Shown: in pieces, positions 46,601-58,000 of the stretch
Numbering within the stretch: the stretch's first letter is position 1
Layout: the number at the start of each line of letters is the position of its first letter
Source of the DNA: Streptomyces uncialis
GTDB taxonomy: Bacteria > Actinomycetota > Actinomycetes > Streptomycetales > Streptomycetaceae
Length of the DNA stretch: 64,000 bases
Direction: 5' to 3'
Assembly: GCF_036250755.1 (NCBI RefSeq)
Contig: NZ_CP109583.1
Coordinates: 8,550,001 to 8,614,000 of the forward strand
Translations under genes and position numbers: made by a program
The notes under the pieces: generated by a model
Database searches by the model: none
What the model saw: the letters and a program-made list of their open reading frames with translations, nothing else
What the model was told of the DNA's origin: nothing

Positions 46601-49058
46601 GCTGACCCTGCCGGCCGAGGGCGCCCTGTCGCTCCAGGTCGCGGTGGACGGCGCCGACCGTTCGGTGCGGGTGTACTCCCGCGCCGACGGCGACGACACC
46701 TGGACGACCCACGCCTCCGGCTCCCTCTCGGCGGCCCCGTCCGCCGCCGCCCCGGTCCCCTGGGCGAAGGCATGGCCGCCCGCCGACGCGGTGCCCGTCA
46801 CCTTCGACGGCGCCTACGACCGGCTCGCCGAGCTGGGCTACGCGTACGGACCCGCGTTCCGCGGTGTCACCGCCGCCTGGCGCAAGGGCGACGCACTGTA
46901 CGCCGAGGTCGAGGTGGTGGCCGACGCGCGGAACGAGGGGTTCGGCCTCCATCCGGCGCTCCTCGACGCGGCGTTCCACCCGTACCTCTTCGAGGGCGAC
47001 GGCACGGAACTGCGGCTGCCGTTCGTCTTCGGCGGGGTGCGGCTCGCCACCCGGGGCGCCTCGGCGCTGCGGGTGCGGCTGACCCCGGCGGGACCCGACG
47101 GGCTCACCGTCGAGGCCGCCGACGTGTCGGGCACCGAGGTGCTCACCATCGGTGAACTGCGGGTGCGCCCCGTGTCGGTCGCCTCGCTCGTCGCCTCGAT
47201 GGGCGGCGCCGCGGGCCCCGCCGGATTCCATGGACTCGACTGGACCCCCTTCCCCCTCGCCACCCCCGACGGCACGGCCCGCTGGGCGGTGGTCGGGGAG
47301 CCCGTACCGGGACTGCCCGGCTACGCGACCTTCGAGGAGCTGGCCGCCGCCGTGGACGCGGGGACCTGCGCCCGGCCCGCGTTCGTGGCCGTCCCCTGCG
47401 CGGACGCGGACGCCGACGCCGATGTGCCCGCCGCCGTGCGCGCGGTCACCGGCCACGCGCTGGACATCATGCAGCGCCATCTCGCCGACGACCGGCTCGC
47501 GGACTGCCGGGTCGTGTTCCTGGCCGGCCACCGCTCCCTGACCGCCGGAGCGGTCTGGGGCCTGGTGCGGGCCGCCGCGATCGAGCACCCCGGCCGGTTC
47601 GCGCTGGCCGACGCGAGGGCGGACTCCGCCACCGACCGCTCCCTGCTGGCCGCCGCGATGGCCGCGGGGGAGTGGCAGTGCCTGGTCGAGGACGGCGCCC
47701 TGCGCGTACCGCGCGTCGCACGCCGCTCCCCGGCCCCCGATCCGGCGCCGGACCTCGGCGCGGGCACGGTGCTCGTGACCGGCGGCACGGGCGGGCTCGG
47801 AGCGCTCGTCGCGACCCGCCTGGTCGAGCGGTCGGGGGTCCGCGAACTGCTGCTGACCTCACGCCGGGGCATCGAGGCGGACGGCGCGCGCGAGCTCGTC
47901 CGGAGCCTGGAGGAGCTCGGCGCCTCGGTCCGGGTCGCGGCCTGCGATGTGTCCGAGCGCGGCCCGCTCACCGCACTGCTGGCGTCCCTGCCCGGGGACA
48001 AGCCGCTCACCGCGGTCGTCCACGCGGCCGGTGTGCTCGACGACACCATGCTGGAGAAGCTGACATCCGAGCGGATCGACACGGTCTTCCGCCCGAAGGT
48101 CGACGCGGCCTGGCTGCTCCACGAACTGACGGCCGGAATGCCCGTACGGAGCTTCCTGCTGTTCTCGTCCATCGCGGGCGTCCTCGGCAACGCGGGACAG
48201 GGCAACTACGCGGCGGCCAACGGGTTCCTGGAAGCACTCGCCGCCCACCGGCGGGCCGCCGGACTGCCCGCGCTCTCCGTCGCCTGGGGGCTGTGGGCCA
48301 CCCCCTCCGGGATGGGCGCCGGGCTCACCGCCGCCGACGAGGTCCGCCTCGCCCGCTCCGGGGTGACGGCGCTGACCGCCGAACAGGGCCTCGAACTCTT
48401 CGACGCCGCCGTCCGCGAGACCGGGGGCGACCCCCTGGTGGTGGCCGCCCGCTGGGACCGCACGGCGCTGCGCGCCCACGCGGAGGACGGCGGCGAGGTG
48501 CCCGTGGTCCTGCGCGGCCTGGTCCGGGTCGCGCGCAAGACGGACAGCACGGCCGCGCCCGTGTCCGCCGGTCTCGCCGAACGCCTCGACGGGCTCTCCA
48601 GGGAGGAGGCCCGCCCGGTGACCGTCGACTACGTCCGGGCACAGGTGGCCCGGGTGCTCGCGCACGGGTCCGCCTCGGACATCGACGTGGACCGGACGTT
48701 CAGCGAGCTGGGCTTCGACTCCCTCACCGGGGTGGAGCTGCGGAACAGGCTCAACGCCGAGAGCGGTCTCCAGCTCCCCGCCACGCTGGTCTTCGACCAT
48801 CCCACGGTCGCCCAGCTCGCGGACCGGCTCGTCGCCGAACTCGCCTCGTCGGCCCCGTCCGTGACCGACCTGCTCCGCGAGGCGCTCGACCGGATCGTCC
48901 CCCGGCTCGCGGACGCGGACGCCGACGAGCGGGCACGGGTGGCGGCGGCACTCCAGGCAGCCCTCGACGGCATGGGCACCGCCGCCCGCGCCGACGCGGT
49001 ACAACTCGACGCCGCGACCGACGAGGAGATCTTCGCCTTCATCGACAAGCAGCTCTGA
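43608..49058 (+). CDS. Type I modular PKS 2: module 2 (KS-AT-DH-KR-ACP)
   Basis: An 1816-residue protein starting 16 bp after PKS 1. The N-terminus [20 protein letters not shown] is a coiled-coil docking helix that should pair with the end of PKS 1. KS Cys207 lies in [10 protein letters not shown] has GHSVGE (Ser661) and HAFH (761-764), the malonyl-CoA type. The DH motif is intact: [10 protein letters not shown] with His961, and LLDAAFH as second motif. The KR has TGGTGGLG near 1390, LDD in HAAGVLDD (B type) and the Ser-Tyr-Asn set. ACP Ser is at 1705. The C-terminus ends IFAFIDKQL, again a docking segment. It should extend by malonate and leave a trans double bond. Confidence 0.93.
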   Translation: MAGEDRLRDYLKRATLDLADTRRRLAENDARKHEPIAVIGMACRYPGGVNGPQDLWDLVEDGREGVGAFPTDRGWDLEKLYDPDPEKPGTTYTRRGGFLHDAGEFDAPFFQMSPRNALATDPHHRLLLEISWEAFESAGIDPASARGSRTGVYTGMMYDYYSTQFLGRMPDDMDGTLLISSAPSVLSGRVAYTFGLEGPAVTLDTACSSSLVAINLAVQALRGGECATALAGGITVMATPDSFVAFSRQRALAPDGVCKSFSTDADGAVWAEGAGVLLLERLSDARRNGHRVHGVIKGIAVNQDGASNGMTAPNGPSQERVILQSLADARLETQDVDVVEAHGTGTPLGDPIEAHAILATYGRDRPADRPLRLGSAKSNIGHTQAAAGVAGIIKMLMAMRHGVMPRTLHVSEPSHHVDWASGAVELLTEARPWERRGDEPRRAAVSSFGISGTNAHVVLEEPADTPPDPAGTAPRPDTTTAWAISGRTAASLREQVRRLYDRVAADGTVHPVDVAHSLTTSRARFDHRAVVWGTTRAELLDALAGHLDDRPGTPVAVGTARGGPRTAFLFTGQGGQRPGMGRDLYRAFPVFAAALDEVCAALDPHLDRPLREVMWAAEGSADAELLDRTYYTQPALFAYQVALFRLLTSFGVTPDRVAGHSVGEIAAAHLAGVWDLADAARLITARSALMQALPARGAMVAVAASYDEVLPELDGIGHLVDVAAVNGPAGVVLSGDEDTCLAVAGRWRERGRRTRRLDVSHAFHSPLMEPMLDGFAAGLTALTFHEPRLDHETNLGPDRSWSDPAYWTDQIRNTVRFGPMIDRLANADTGTYLELGPRPVLSGMVRECLPDTTATVAATYRKGYGEPEALLACLAEAFVTGSDVDWTAAAPGGRAVDLPTYAFDRERYWLIAPPARGGITAAGLRESTHPLLAAAVDVAADGGVVATGRLALADLPWLADHVIGGVVVVPGAALLDLVLEAGGQAGFDRVDELTFEAPLTLPAEGALSLQVAVDGADRSVRVYSRADGDDTWTTHASGSLSAAPSAAAPVPWAKAWPPADAVPVTFDGAYDRLAELGYAYGPAFRGVTAAWRKGDALYAEVEVVADARNEGFGLHPALLDAAFHPYLFEGDGTELRLPFVFGGVRLATRGASALRVRLTPAGPDGLTVEAADVSGTEVLTIGELRVRPVSVASLVASMGGAAGPAGFHGLDWTPFPLATPDGTARWAVVGEPVPGLPGYATFEELAAAVDAGTCARPAFVAVPCADADADADVPAAVRAVTGHALDIMQRHLADDRLADCRVVFLAGHRSLTAGAVWGLVRAAAIEHPGRFALADARADSATDRSLLAAAMAAGEWQCLVEDGALRVPRVARRSPAPDPAPDLGAGTVLVTGGTGGLGALVATRLVERSGVRELLLTSRRGIEADGARELVRSLEELGASVRVAACDVSERGPLTALLASLPGDKPLTAVVHAAGVLDDTMLEKLTSERIDTVFRPKVDAAWLLHELTAGMPVRSFLLFSSIAGVLGNAGQGNYAAANGFLEALAAHRRAAGLPALSVAWGLWATPSGMGAGLTAADEVRLARSGVTALTAEQGLELFDAAVRETGGDPLVVAARWDRTALRAHAEDGGEVPVVLRGLVRVARKTDSTAAPVSAGLAERLDGLSREEARPVTVDYVRAQVARVLAHGSASDIDVDRTFSELGFDSLTGVELRNRLNAESGLQLPATLVFDHPTVAQLADRLVAELASSAPSVTDLLREALDRIVPRLADADADERARVAAALQAALDGMGTAARADAVQLDAATDEEIFAFIDKQL

Positions 49059-49099
49059 CCCGCGGCTTCCCACGCACACGAATACATAGGGGTTCACAC

Positions 49100-52000
49100 A
49101 TGGTCGGCGAGGACAAGCTCCGCGAGTACCTGAAGCGGGTGACGGTCGAACTGACGGACACCCGCCGTCGGCTCGCGGAGGCCGAGGCACGCAGGGACGA
49201 GCCCATCGCGGTCATCGGCATGGCCTGCCGGTTCCCCGGCGCCGACAGCGTCGACGCCTACTGGGACCTGCTGCGCACCGGCCGCAGCGCGGTGGTCGAC
49301 GAGGTGCCCGACGGGCGCTTCGACCTCGACCCGTGGACCGAACACGGGGTGTACACCCGCCGGGGCGCCTTCCTGTCCGACATCACCGGATGGGACGCCC
49401 GGTTCTTCGGGTTCCCCCCGCGCGAGGCACTGCGCATGGACCCCCAGCAACGGCTCCTGATGGAGCTGGCCTGGGAGGCCATGGAGGACGCCGGCACACC
49501 CGCGCCGGAACTCGCGGGCAGCCGCACGGGCGTGCTCGTCGGCTTCTCCGACACCCTCCAGTACGGGCGCCTCGAAGCGGACCGGCAGGGCCCCGGCGTC
49601 TACAGCGACCCGTACATGGGCCAGGGCACCTCCGCGAGCGTCGTGGCGGGGCGGCTCGCCCACCGCTTCGATCTGCGCGGCCCCGCGCTCGCCCTGGACA
49701 CCGCCTGCTCGTCCTCGCTGGTCGCCGTGCATCTGGCGGGCGAGGCACTGCGGCGCGGCGAGTGCGATCTCGCGCTGGCGGGCGGCGGATTCCTCGCCAT
49801 GCAGCCCGACCTGTACGTGCACGGCTGCGCCACCTCCATGCTGTCGCGCACGGGACTCTGCAAGACGTTCGACGCGAGCGCCGACGGCTATGTGCTCGGC
49901 GAGGGCGGCGGACTCGTCGTCCTCGCCCGGCTGTCCGACGCGATCAAGGCGGGACACCGTGTCCGCGCGGTGCTCCGCGGCTCCGCCGTCAACCAGGACG
50001 GCCGCAGCAACGGTCTCACCGCGCCGAACCGCGCGGCCCAGGTCGATGTGATCCGCCGCGCCCTCTCGGCCGCGCGGACCTCGCCCGACCAGGTCGCCTA
50101 TGTCGAGGCGCACGGATCGGGCACCCCGCTCGGCGACGGGATCGAACTCGGCGCGTTGCAGGACGTGTTCGCCGCCGGGGAGCGCGAACAGGCCCTGCAC
50201 GTCGGCGCGGTGAAGACCAACATCGGTCACACCCAGGCCGCGGCGGGCGTGGCCGGGCTGATCAAGGCCGTGCTCGTGCTCGAACGGGGCGTCGTCCCGC
50301 CGAACCTGAACATGACGGTCCCCGCCGAGGCCGTCCTCGCCTGCGACACGGTCCGCCCCGCGGCCGGAGTGACCCCGCTGCCCGACGGCGACGAACCGCG
50401 GATCGCCGGGGTCAGCTCCTTCGGCTGGTCGGGCACCAACGCGCATGTGGTGCTCGAAGCGGCTCCCGCGCCGGAACCGGCCGCCCCGCCCCGGGACGGC
50501 GCCCGCGCGAGGGCGCACCTGCTGCCGGTGTCGGCGGCGGACGGCGCCGCGCTCGGCGCGCAGCTCACGCGGATGGCCGCGGGCGCGGAAGGCGTCCGTG
50601 TCGCCGATGTGGCGTTCACCCTCCAGACGGGCCGCGCGGCACACGAGTACCGCCGCGCCGTGGTCGCCACCAGCACCACCGACGCGGTCGCCCGCCTCGC
50701 GGCGGCGGCCGAGGCGCCCGGGGTACGCGGCGCCAGGAAGCGGCCCACCGTGGCCTTCCTGCTCCCCGACGACGGTGACACCGGCCGGACCCGGGACGCC
50801 GGACGCGAACTGTACGAGAGCGAACCGGAGTTCGCCGCCGCGGTGGACCGGTGCGTGGCGCTCGTGGCCGAGATGTGCGGCGCCGCCCTGCGGCCCGCCC
50901 TGTTCGGCGGCGGCGTCACGGACGGCACCGACGAGGGTACGGGGAACAGCGCGCCGGACGGCGCCGGGGACCTCGTCCCGCTCGCGCTGTTCACCACCCA
51001 GTACGCGCTCGCCCGGCTGCTCGCGCACCAGGGCGTCACCCCGGACGTGCTCGTCGGCCACGGCACCGGCGAGTACGCCGCCGCCTGCCTGGCCGGACTG
51101 CTCACCCTCGACGGCGCGCTGCGGCTGGTGGCCGCGCGGTCCGGTCTCCTCGACGGCGCGGCCACCCCGTCCCCGGACGGGGCGACCCCCGCCCCGCAGG
51201 CGCGCGAGACCCCGGGCCCCACCGTCGTCTCGGCCGCCACCGGCGCCGTCCTGACGAGCGCCCCCACGGCCGACCCGTCGCACCGGCCGGAACCCGGCGA
51301 CGGCCCGGACCGGTTCGCCGCCGTGGCGCGGACCTGCGCGGAGCACGGGGTGGACATCTGCGTCGAGCTGGGCACCGGCCCGCTCGGCGACGCGGTACGG
51401 CGGACCTCCGGAGCCGACCCGGCACCCGTCGTCCTGTCCGCACCCGCCGACGGTGACGGCGACGGACGGGCCCGGGTGCTGGAGACCGCGGGGCGGCTCT
51501 GGGAACTCGGCCTCCCCCTGGACTGGACGGCCCTGCGGCAGGGCGAGGGGACACTGACCGGGCTGCCCGCGTACCCGTACCAGCGGGAGCGCTTCTGGAT
51601 CGACCCGCCCGCCACGTCCGAGCCCGTGACGCCTCCGGCGGCGGACCGCACGGCCGATACGTCCGTACGACTGCTCACCCAGCGGTGGACACCGGCGGAG
51701 CCCGTGTCCGGCCCTGGCGGCACGGGGCGGTTCGTCCTGGTCGCCGACGCCACCGGGACCGCGGACGCGCTCGCCACCCTGCTGCGCGCGGACGGCGCCG
51801 ACGTGCTGACCCTGCGCGGCGACAGCGGGACCACGGACCCCGCCGCCGTGCGCGGCGAGGGCGCGGTCACCGTCGTGGACCTGACGGCGCTCGACCACAC
51901 CGGACCCGGTGACAGCGGTCGCGCGGTCCACGCCGTGTCACGGACGCTCGCCGGGTGGGGCGCGGCGGGCGGGGACGACTGCCGCGTCGTCGTGGTGACC

Positions 52001-55000
52001 TGCGGCGGCCAGGGTGTCGACGGCGCGGGGAGCGCGGACCCGGCCCAGGCGGCGGTCGCCGTACTGCCGGTCGTCGCCAACCAGGAGTACCTCGACCTGG
52101 ACAGCCGCTGCGTCGACCTCGACCCCGCGTACCCGGTGGACACCGCCGCCGCCGTCCTCGCCGCCGAACTGCGCGGCCCGTCCGACGCGATGCTGGTCGC
52201 CCACCGGGGCGAGCGGCGCTGGACACCCGCCTATGTGGCGGCGGACACCGGCGCCATGGCCACCGGTACGGGCGAGACGGCCACGGAGCCCGGTGACGTA
52301 CCCGCCGACGCGCCCGCGGTCCGGACCGGCGGCACCTATCTGATCACCGGCGGACTCGGTGACGTCGGACTCGTCATCGCCGCACATCTGGTCGCCCAGG
52401 GCGCCGCCCGGGTCGTGCTCACCAGCCGCCGCGGACTGCCGGACGACCCCGACGACCCGCGCCGCGCCGCCGTACACCGGCTGCGCGCGCTCGGGGCCGA
52501 GATCACCACGCCCCGGGTGGACGTCACCGACGCCGCCGCGATGCGCGAACTGTTCGCCGGGGCTCGCGTCGACGGAGTCCTGCACGCAGCGGCCGACACG
52601 GGCACCGACACGTTCCGGCCGCTGCGCGACCTGGACGAGCCGACCGTCGCCCGGCACTTCGGGGCGAAGACCGAGGGCGCCCGGGTGCTCGCCGCGACGA
52701 TCGACGAGCTGCCCGCGGACCGGGCCCCCGACTGGTGCGTGCTGTTCTCCTCGACCTCCGCCCTGCTGGGCGGGGTGACCTTCGGCGGCTACGCCGCCTC
52801 GAACGCGGCCCTCGCGGCGTTCGGCGGACACCTCTCGCCCGGCGGTACCCGCTGGATCTCGGCCGGCTGGGACACCTGGGCCTGCACGCTCGACAAGCTC
52901 GACGGCGGGATCGGCGCGAGCCTCGTCACGTACTCGATGAGCGACGCGGAGGCGCTGGACGCGCTCGACCGGCTGGTGGCGCGGCGTCCGACCGCCGTGG
53001 TCGTCGCCGTCGGGGACCTGGACGGCCGTCTCCCGAGGCCCGCCACGGGCGTCACCGCCCCGGTGTCGCACGCGGTCATCCGGCACCCGCGCCCCGAACT
53101 GCCGCAGCCCTACACCCCGGCACTTGGTGCCACCGAACGTGCGCTCGCGGAGCTGTGGACCGATGTCCTCGGCATCGACCCGGTCGGCACCCGTGACAAC
53201 TTCTTCGACCTGGGCGGCACTTCGCTGCTCGTGCCGCATCTGCTGGGCCTGGTCAAGAAGCGGTTCGGCGTGAGCCTGCCCACGGTGACGCTGTTCGAGG
53301 CACCGACCGTCCGCGCGCTCGGCACCGCGATCGATCTCGCCCGCACCTCGGCCGCTCCCGTCATATCAACTTCCTTGCCAGCAGCTCCCGTTGCGGTGCC
53401 CTCCGCTCCCGTTGCCGACGCCGCCGAGGTGCCGAGGACGGCCGTCAGCACCACTGACGTGCCGGTGTCCGACACCGCTGCTGAGGCGTCCGCCGGGCAG
53501 CGGACACCCCGGACGGACCCCCGGCCGGAACCGGTGCCGGAGGAGGAGCTGGACCGCCGTATCGCGATCGTCGGCATGGGCGGCCGCTTCCCCGGCGCCG
53601 CCGATGTCGGCCGTTTCTGGCGCAACCTGTGCGACGGCGTCGAGTCGATCACGTTCTTCTCGCCCGAGGAGATGGCGGAGGCCGGTGTCCCCGCCGAGCG
53701 GCTCGCCGATCCCGCCTATGTCGCCGCCCGCCCCGTCCTGGACGACATCACCGGCTTCGACGCGGCGTTCTTCGGCATGAGCCCGCGCATGGCCGCGCTC
53801 ACCGACCCGCAGCAGCGCCTCTTCCTGGAGGTCTGCTGGGAAGGACTGGAACACGCGGGCTACGCCCGGCCCGACAACCGGGGCCGGGTCGGTGTCTTCG
53901 GCGGTACGCACATCAGCACCTATCTGCTCGGGATGAAGGACCGGCTGGGCGACGACGTGTCCCAGTTCGAGATCGCCATCGGCAACGAGAAGGACTCCCT
54001 CACCACCAACGTCTCCTATCTGTTCGACCTGCACGGTCCCAGCGTCGCGGTCCAGACGTTCTGCTCGACCTCCCTGGTCGCCGCGCATCTGGCCGTGCAG
54101 AGCCTGCGCTCCGGCGAATGCGAGATGGCGCTCGCCGGCGGGGTGTCGATCCGTGTCCCCGACCGGACGGGCCATCTGTACACCCAGGGCGGTATGGAGT
54201 CCCCCGACGGGCATGTGCGCACCTTCGACGCGAAGGCGCGCGGCTCGATGTTCGGCGACGGCGCGACCGTCGTCGTCCTCAAGCGGCTCTCCGACGCGCT
54301 GCGCGACGGCGACCATGTGTGGGGGGTCGTCCGGGGCTCCGCGATGAACAACGACGGCGCCCTCAAGGTCGGCTTCACCGCGCCGAGCGTCACGGGCCAG
54401 GCCCGGGTGATCGCCGCCGCGATGGCCGACGCGGGCGTTTGCGCCGAGGACATCGGCTACGTCGAGGCGCACGGCACCGGCACCCCGCTCGGCGATCCGA
54501 TCGAAGTGGCCGCGCTGACCCGGGCGTTCGGCACCACGGCGGAACGCCAGTACTGCCCGATCGGCTCCGTGAAGACCAATGTGGGCCATCTGGACCGGGC
54601 CGCGGGCACCGCGGGGCTCATCAAGACCTCGATGGTGCTGCGCGAACGGCTGATCCCGCCGACGCTGCACTTCACCACCCCCAACCCCGAGATCGACTTC
54701 GCGAACAGCCCGTTCTACGTCAACACCGAGCTGAAGCCGTGGGCCGCGCCCACGGGCAGGCCGCGGGTCGCGGGCCTCAACTCGCTCGGGATGGGAGGCA
54801 CCAACGTGCACATGGTGGTCGAGGAACCGCCGCGGCGCCCCGGGCCGGGACCCGACGACCCGGACACCGCCCGGCGTTTCCAGGTGCTGCCCCTGTCGGC
54901 GCGCACCGCGACCGCCGCGGACACGGCCGCCCGGCGGCTGGGCGAACATCTGCGGACCGTGCCGGACGCCCGGCTCGCCGATGTGGCGTTCACCCTCCAG

Positions 55001-58000
55001 GAGGGACGCAAGGTCTTCGAGCACCGGCGCGCCGCGGTCGTGCCGAGCGTCGGGGCGGCCGTCGCCTCGCTGACCGGCGCCGACGACGCCACCCCGCCCT
55101 CGGTACGCACCGACGCGGCACAGGGCCGCCCGGTCGCCTTCTTGTTCACCGGTGTCGGAGAGCAGTACCCCGGCCTCGTCGGCGAGCTGTACCGGCGTGA
55201 ACCGGTGTTCCGCTCGCACCTCGACACCTGCCTGGAGCGCCTGGCCGACGAGATCCCGGCTGTCGACGCCCTCGGTCTGCTGACCGGCGCGCGCGGCGGC
55301 GGCGACGATCTCGCCGCGCTGCTCGGCCGCGCCACCACCACCGACCCGCGCGCCGCCGAACTCGACCGGACGGAGGTGGCCCAGCCGCTGCTGTTCGCCG
55401 TGGAGTACGCGCTGGCGGCCACCCTGACGGCCTGGGGCGTGCGTCCCTCGATGATGCTCGGCTACAGCCTGGGCGAGTACGTGGCGGCCACCCTCTCCGG
55501 TGTGCTGTCGCTGGACGACGCGCTGCGGCTGGTCGCCCACCGCGCCCGGCTGATCAGCACGGTCGAGCCCGGCGCGATGACCGTCGTCCCGCTCCCCGCC
55601 GGGGAACTGGAGAGCCGCTTCGGCCTCACCGGGCGCGGGCTCGACATCGCGGCGGTCAACGGCCCCGGGACGGTCGTCGTCGCGGGCCCCACCCGGACGA
55701 TGGCACAGCTCACGGACGACCTCACCCGGGCCGGGACCGCCGCCAGGCCGCTGCGCACCACGCACGCGTTCCACTCCCGGATGCTCGCGCCCCTCGCCGG
55801 GGAACTGACCGACTGGATCGCGGCGAACATCACGCTCCGCCCGCCGACACTGCCGTACGTCTCCAATGTGACGGGCGCCGTCGCGGACGCCGACCTCGTC
55901 ACGGACCCCGGCTACTGGGCGCGCCATATGTGCGCGACGGTGCGGTTCACGGCCGGAGCCGAGGTGCTGCTGGCCGACCCCGGGGCCGCGGTCGTCGAGA
56001 TCGGGCCCGGCCAGTCGCTGTCCGCCCTGATCCGCGCCGCGGGCTGCCCCCCGGACCGCTGGCCGCTGATCACGGCGACGCTCCCCGGCGCCTCCGACCC
56101 GCGTCCGGCGGACGAGGTGCTCACCGAGAGCCTCTCCCGGCTGTGGCTGACCGGCGTGGACATCGACTGGGCCGCCTACCACGGCAGGGGCACGGCCACC
56201 GAGGCCCCGTACGGCGTGGCCCCCGGCCGCATTCCGCTGCCCACGTACCCCTTCGAACGCCAGCGGTACTGGATCGACCCGGCCACCACCGCACCCCCCG
56301 CGGACACCTCCGCCGTACCCGCCGAACCCACCACCTTCGCCGACCTCGACCGGGTGCCCCGGCAGCCGGAGGAGAAGTGGCTCCATCTGCCCGTGTGGCG
56401 GCAGAGCGCGCCGCCCCCGGCCGCCACGCGGCAACCCGCCTCCTGGCTGGTCTACTCGACGGCGGGCACCGCCGACGCCGTGCTCGCCGGGCTGCGGGCC
56501 GCGGCCGGGTCCGACGGCGCCGCACTCGTCGTCGCCAGACCCGGTACGGCGTTCCGCGCCGGCCCGGACGGCTTCACCCTCCGGCCAGGCGAGGTGGACG
56601 ACGCGCTCGCCCTGCTGCGCGCGCTGCGCGCCGACGGGGTGGCACTGGAGCGCGTGGTCCATCTGTGGACCCTCGACGACGCGCCCGGCGGCGACCCGCG
56701 GACCATGGCCCTCGGACTGCACAGCCTGGTCGCCCTGGCCCGCGCCGCGTGCGAGCTCTCCCTGGACGGCTGGGCACTCGACATCGTCTCGGCGGGCACC
56801 CAGCAGGTGCTGACCGGCGCCGAGGCCCGTCCCGCCGCTGCGACCGTCATGGGACCCGCCCTGGTCATCCCGCTCGAATACCCGACGGTGACCACCCGTC
56901 TGATCGACGTGGAGCCCACCACCCCGGCCGGCCGTGTCGTCGCCGAACTGCGCCGCCCCCGGACGGAACAGACGGTCGCGCTGCGCGGCGCACACCGCTG
57001 GGTGTGCGGCTACGACACGGTGGCACCCGAACCGCTCGACGCGGCCAGGACCGTGCTCCGTGAGCGGGGCGTCTATCTGATCACCGGCGGCCTCGGTGGC
57101 ATCGCGCTCGGCCTGGCCGGGCAGCTGGCCCGCGAACGCCGCGCCCGGCTGGTCCTCCTCGGCCGCCGCGGACTGCCGCCGCGCGAACGCTGGGACGCCA
57201 TCGCGTCGGGCGCCGAACCCGCCGACGACACCACCCGCGACCGGGTGCGCCGCGTGCTCGCCATCATCGCCCTGGGCGCCGAGGTCGAGATCGTCACCGG
57301 TGACGTGGCGGACCCGGGCGACGTACGGCGTGCCGTCGAGGTGGCCCGTGCCCGGTTCGGGGCGCTGCACGGCGTCCTGCACGCGGCCGGGGTCCCGGGC
57401 ACCGGGCTGATGCAGTTCCGGCGACCGGAAGACGCCGCGAACGTACTGGCGCCGAAGGTCGCGGGCAGCACCGCGATCGCCGAGGCCCTGCGGTTCGGCT
57501 ACGACGACGAGGTGCCCCTCGACTTCCTGGTGCTGTTCTCCTCGATCACCTCGGCCACCGGCGGCGGACCGGGCCAGGTCGACTACGCGGCGGCCAACGC
57601 CTACCTCGACGCCCACGCGGCCCAGCTGTCCGCGCCGGGCCGCCGGGTGCTCGCCGTCGACTGGGGCGAGTGGACATGGAACGCGTGGGACGACGGACTC
57701 GGCGGCTACGACGACGAGCTGCGGACCTTCTTCCGCGACCACCGCGCCACATTCGGCATCGGCTTCGAGGAAGGCTGGCGCACCCTGCTGCGCGCCCTGG
57801 CCACCGGCGGGAGCCGGGTCGTGGTGTCCACCCAGGACCTGGCGACGATGGTGCGCTTCAGCACCGGGTTCACCGTCGACGCGGTGACCGCCCCGGCAGC
57901 ACGGGGCACGACGGGCGAACGCCATCCCCGGCCCGAACTCGTCACCCCGTTCCAGGAGCCCTCGCCCGGCTCCGAGGAGCGGATCGCCGCCATCTGGTGC

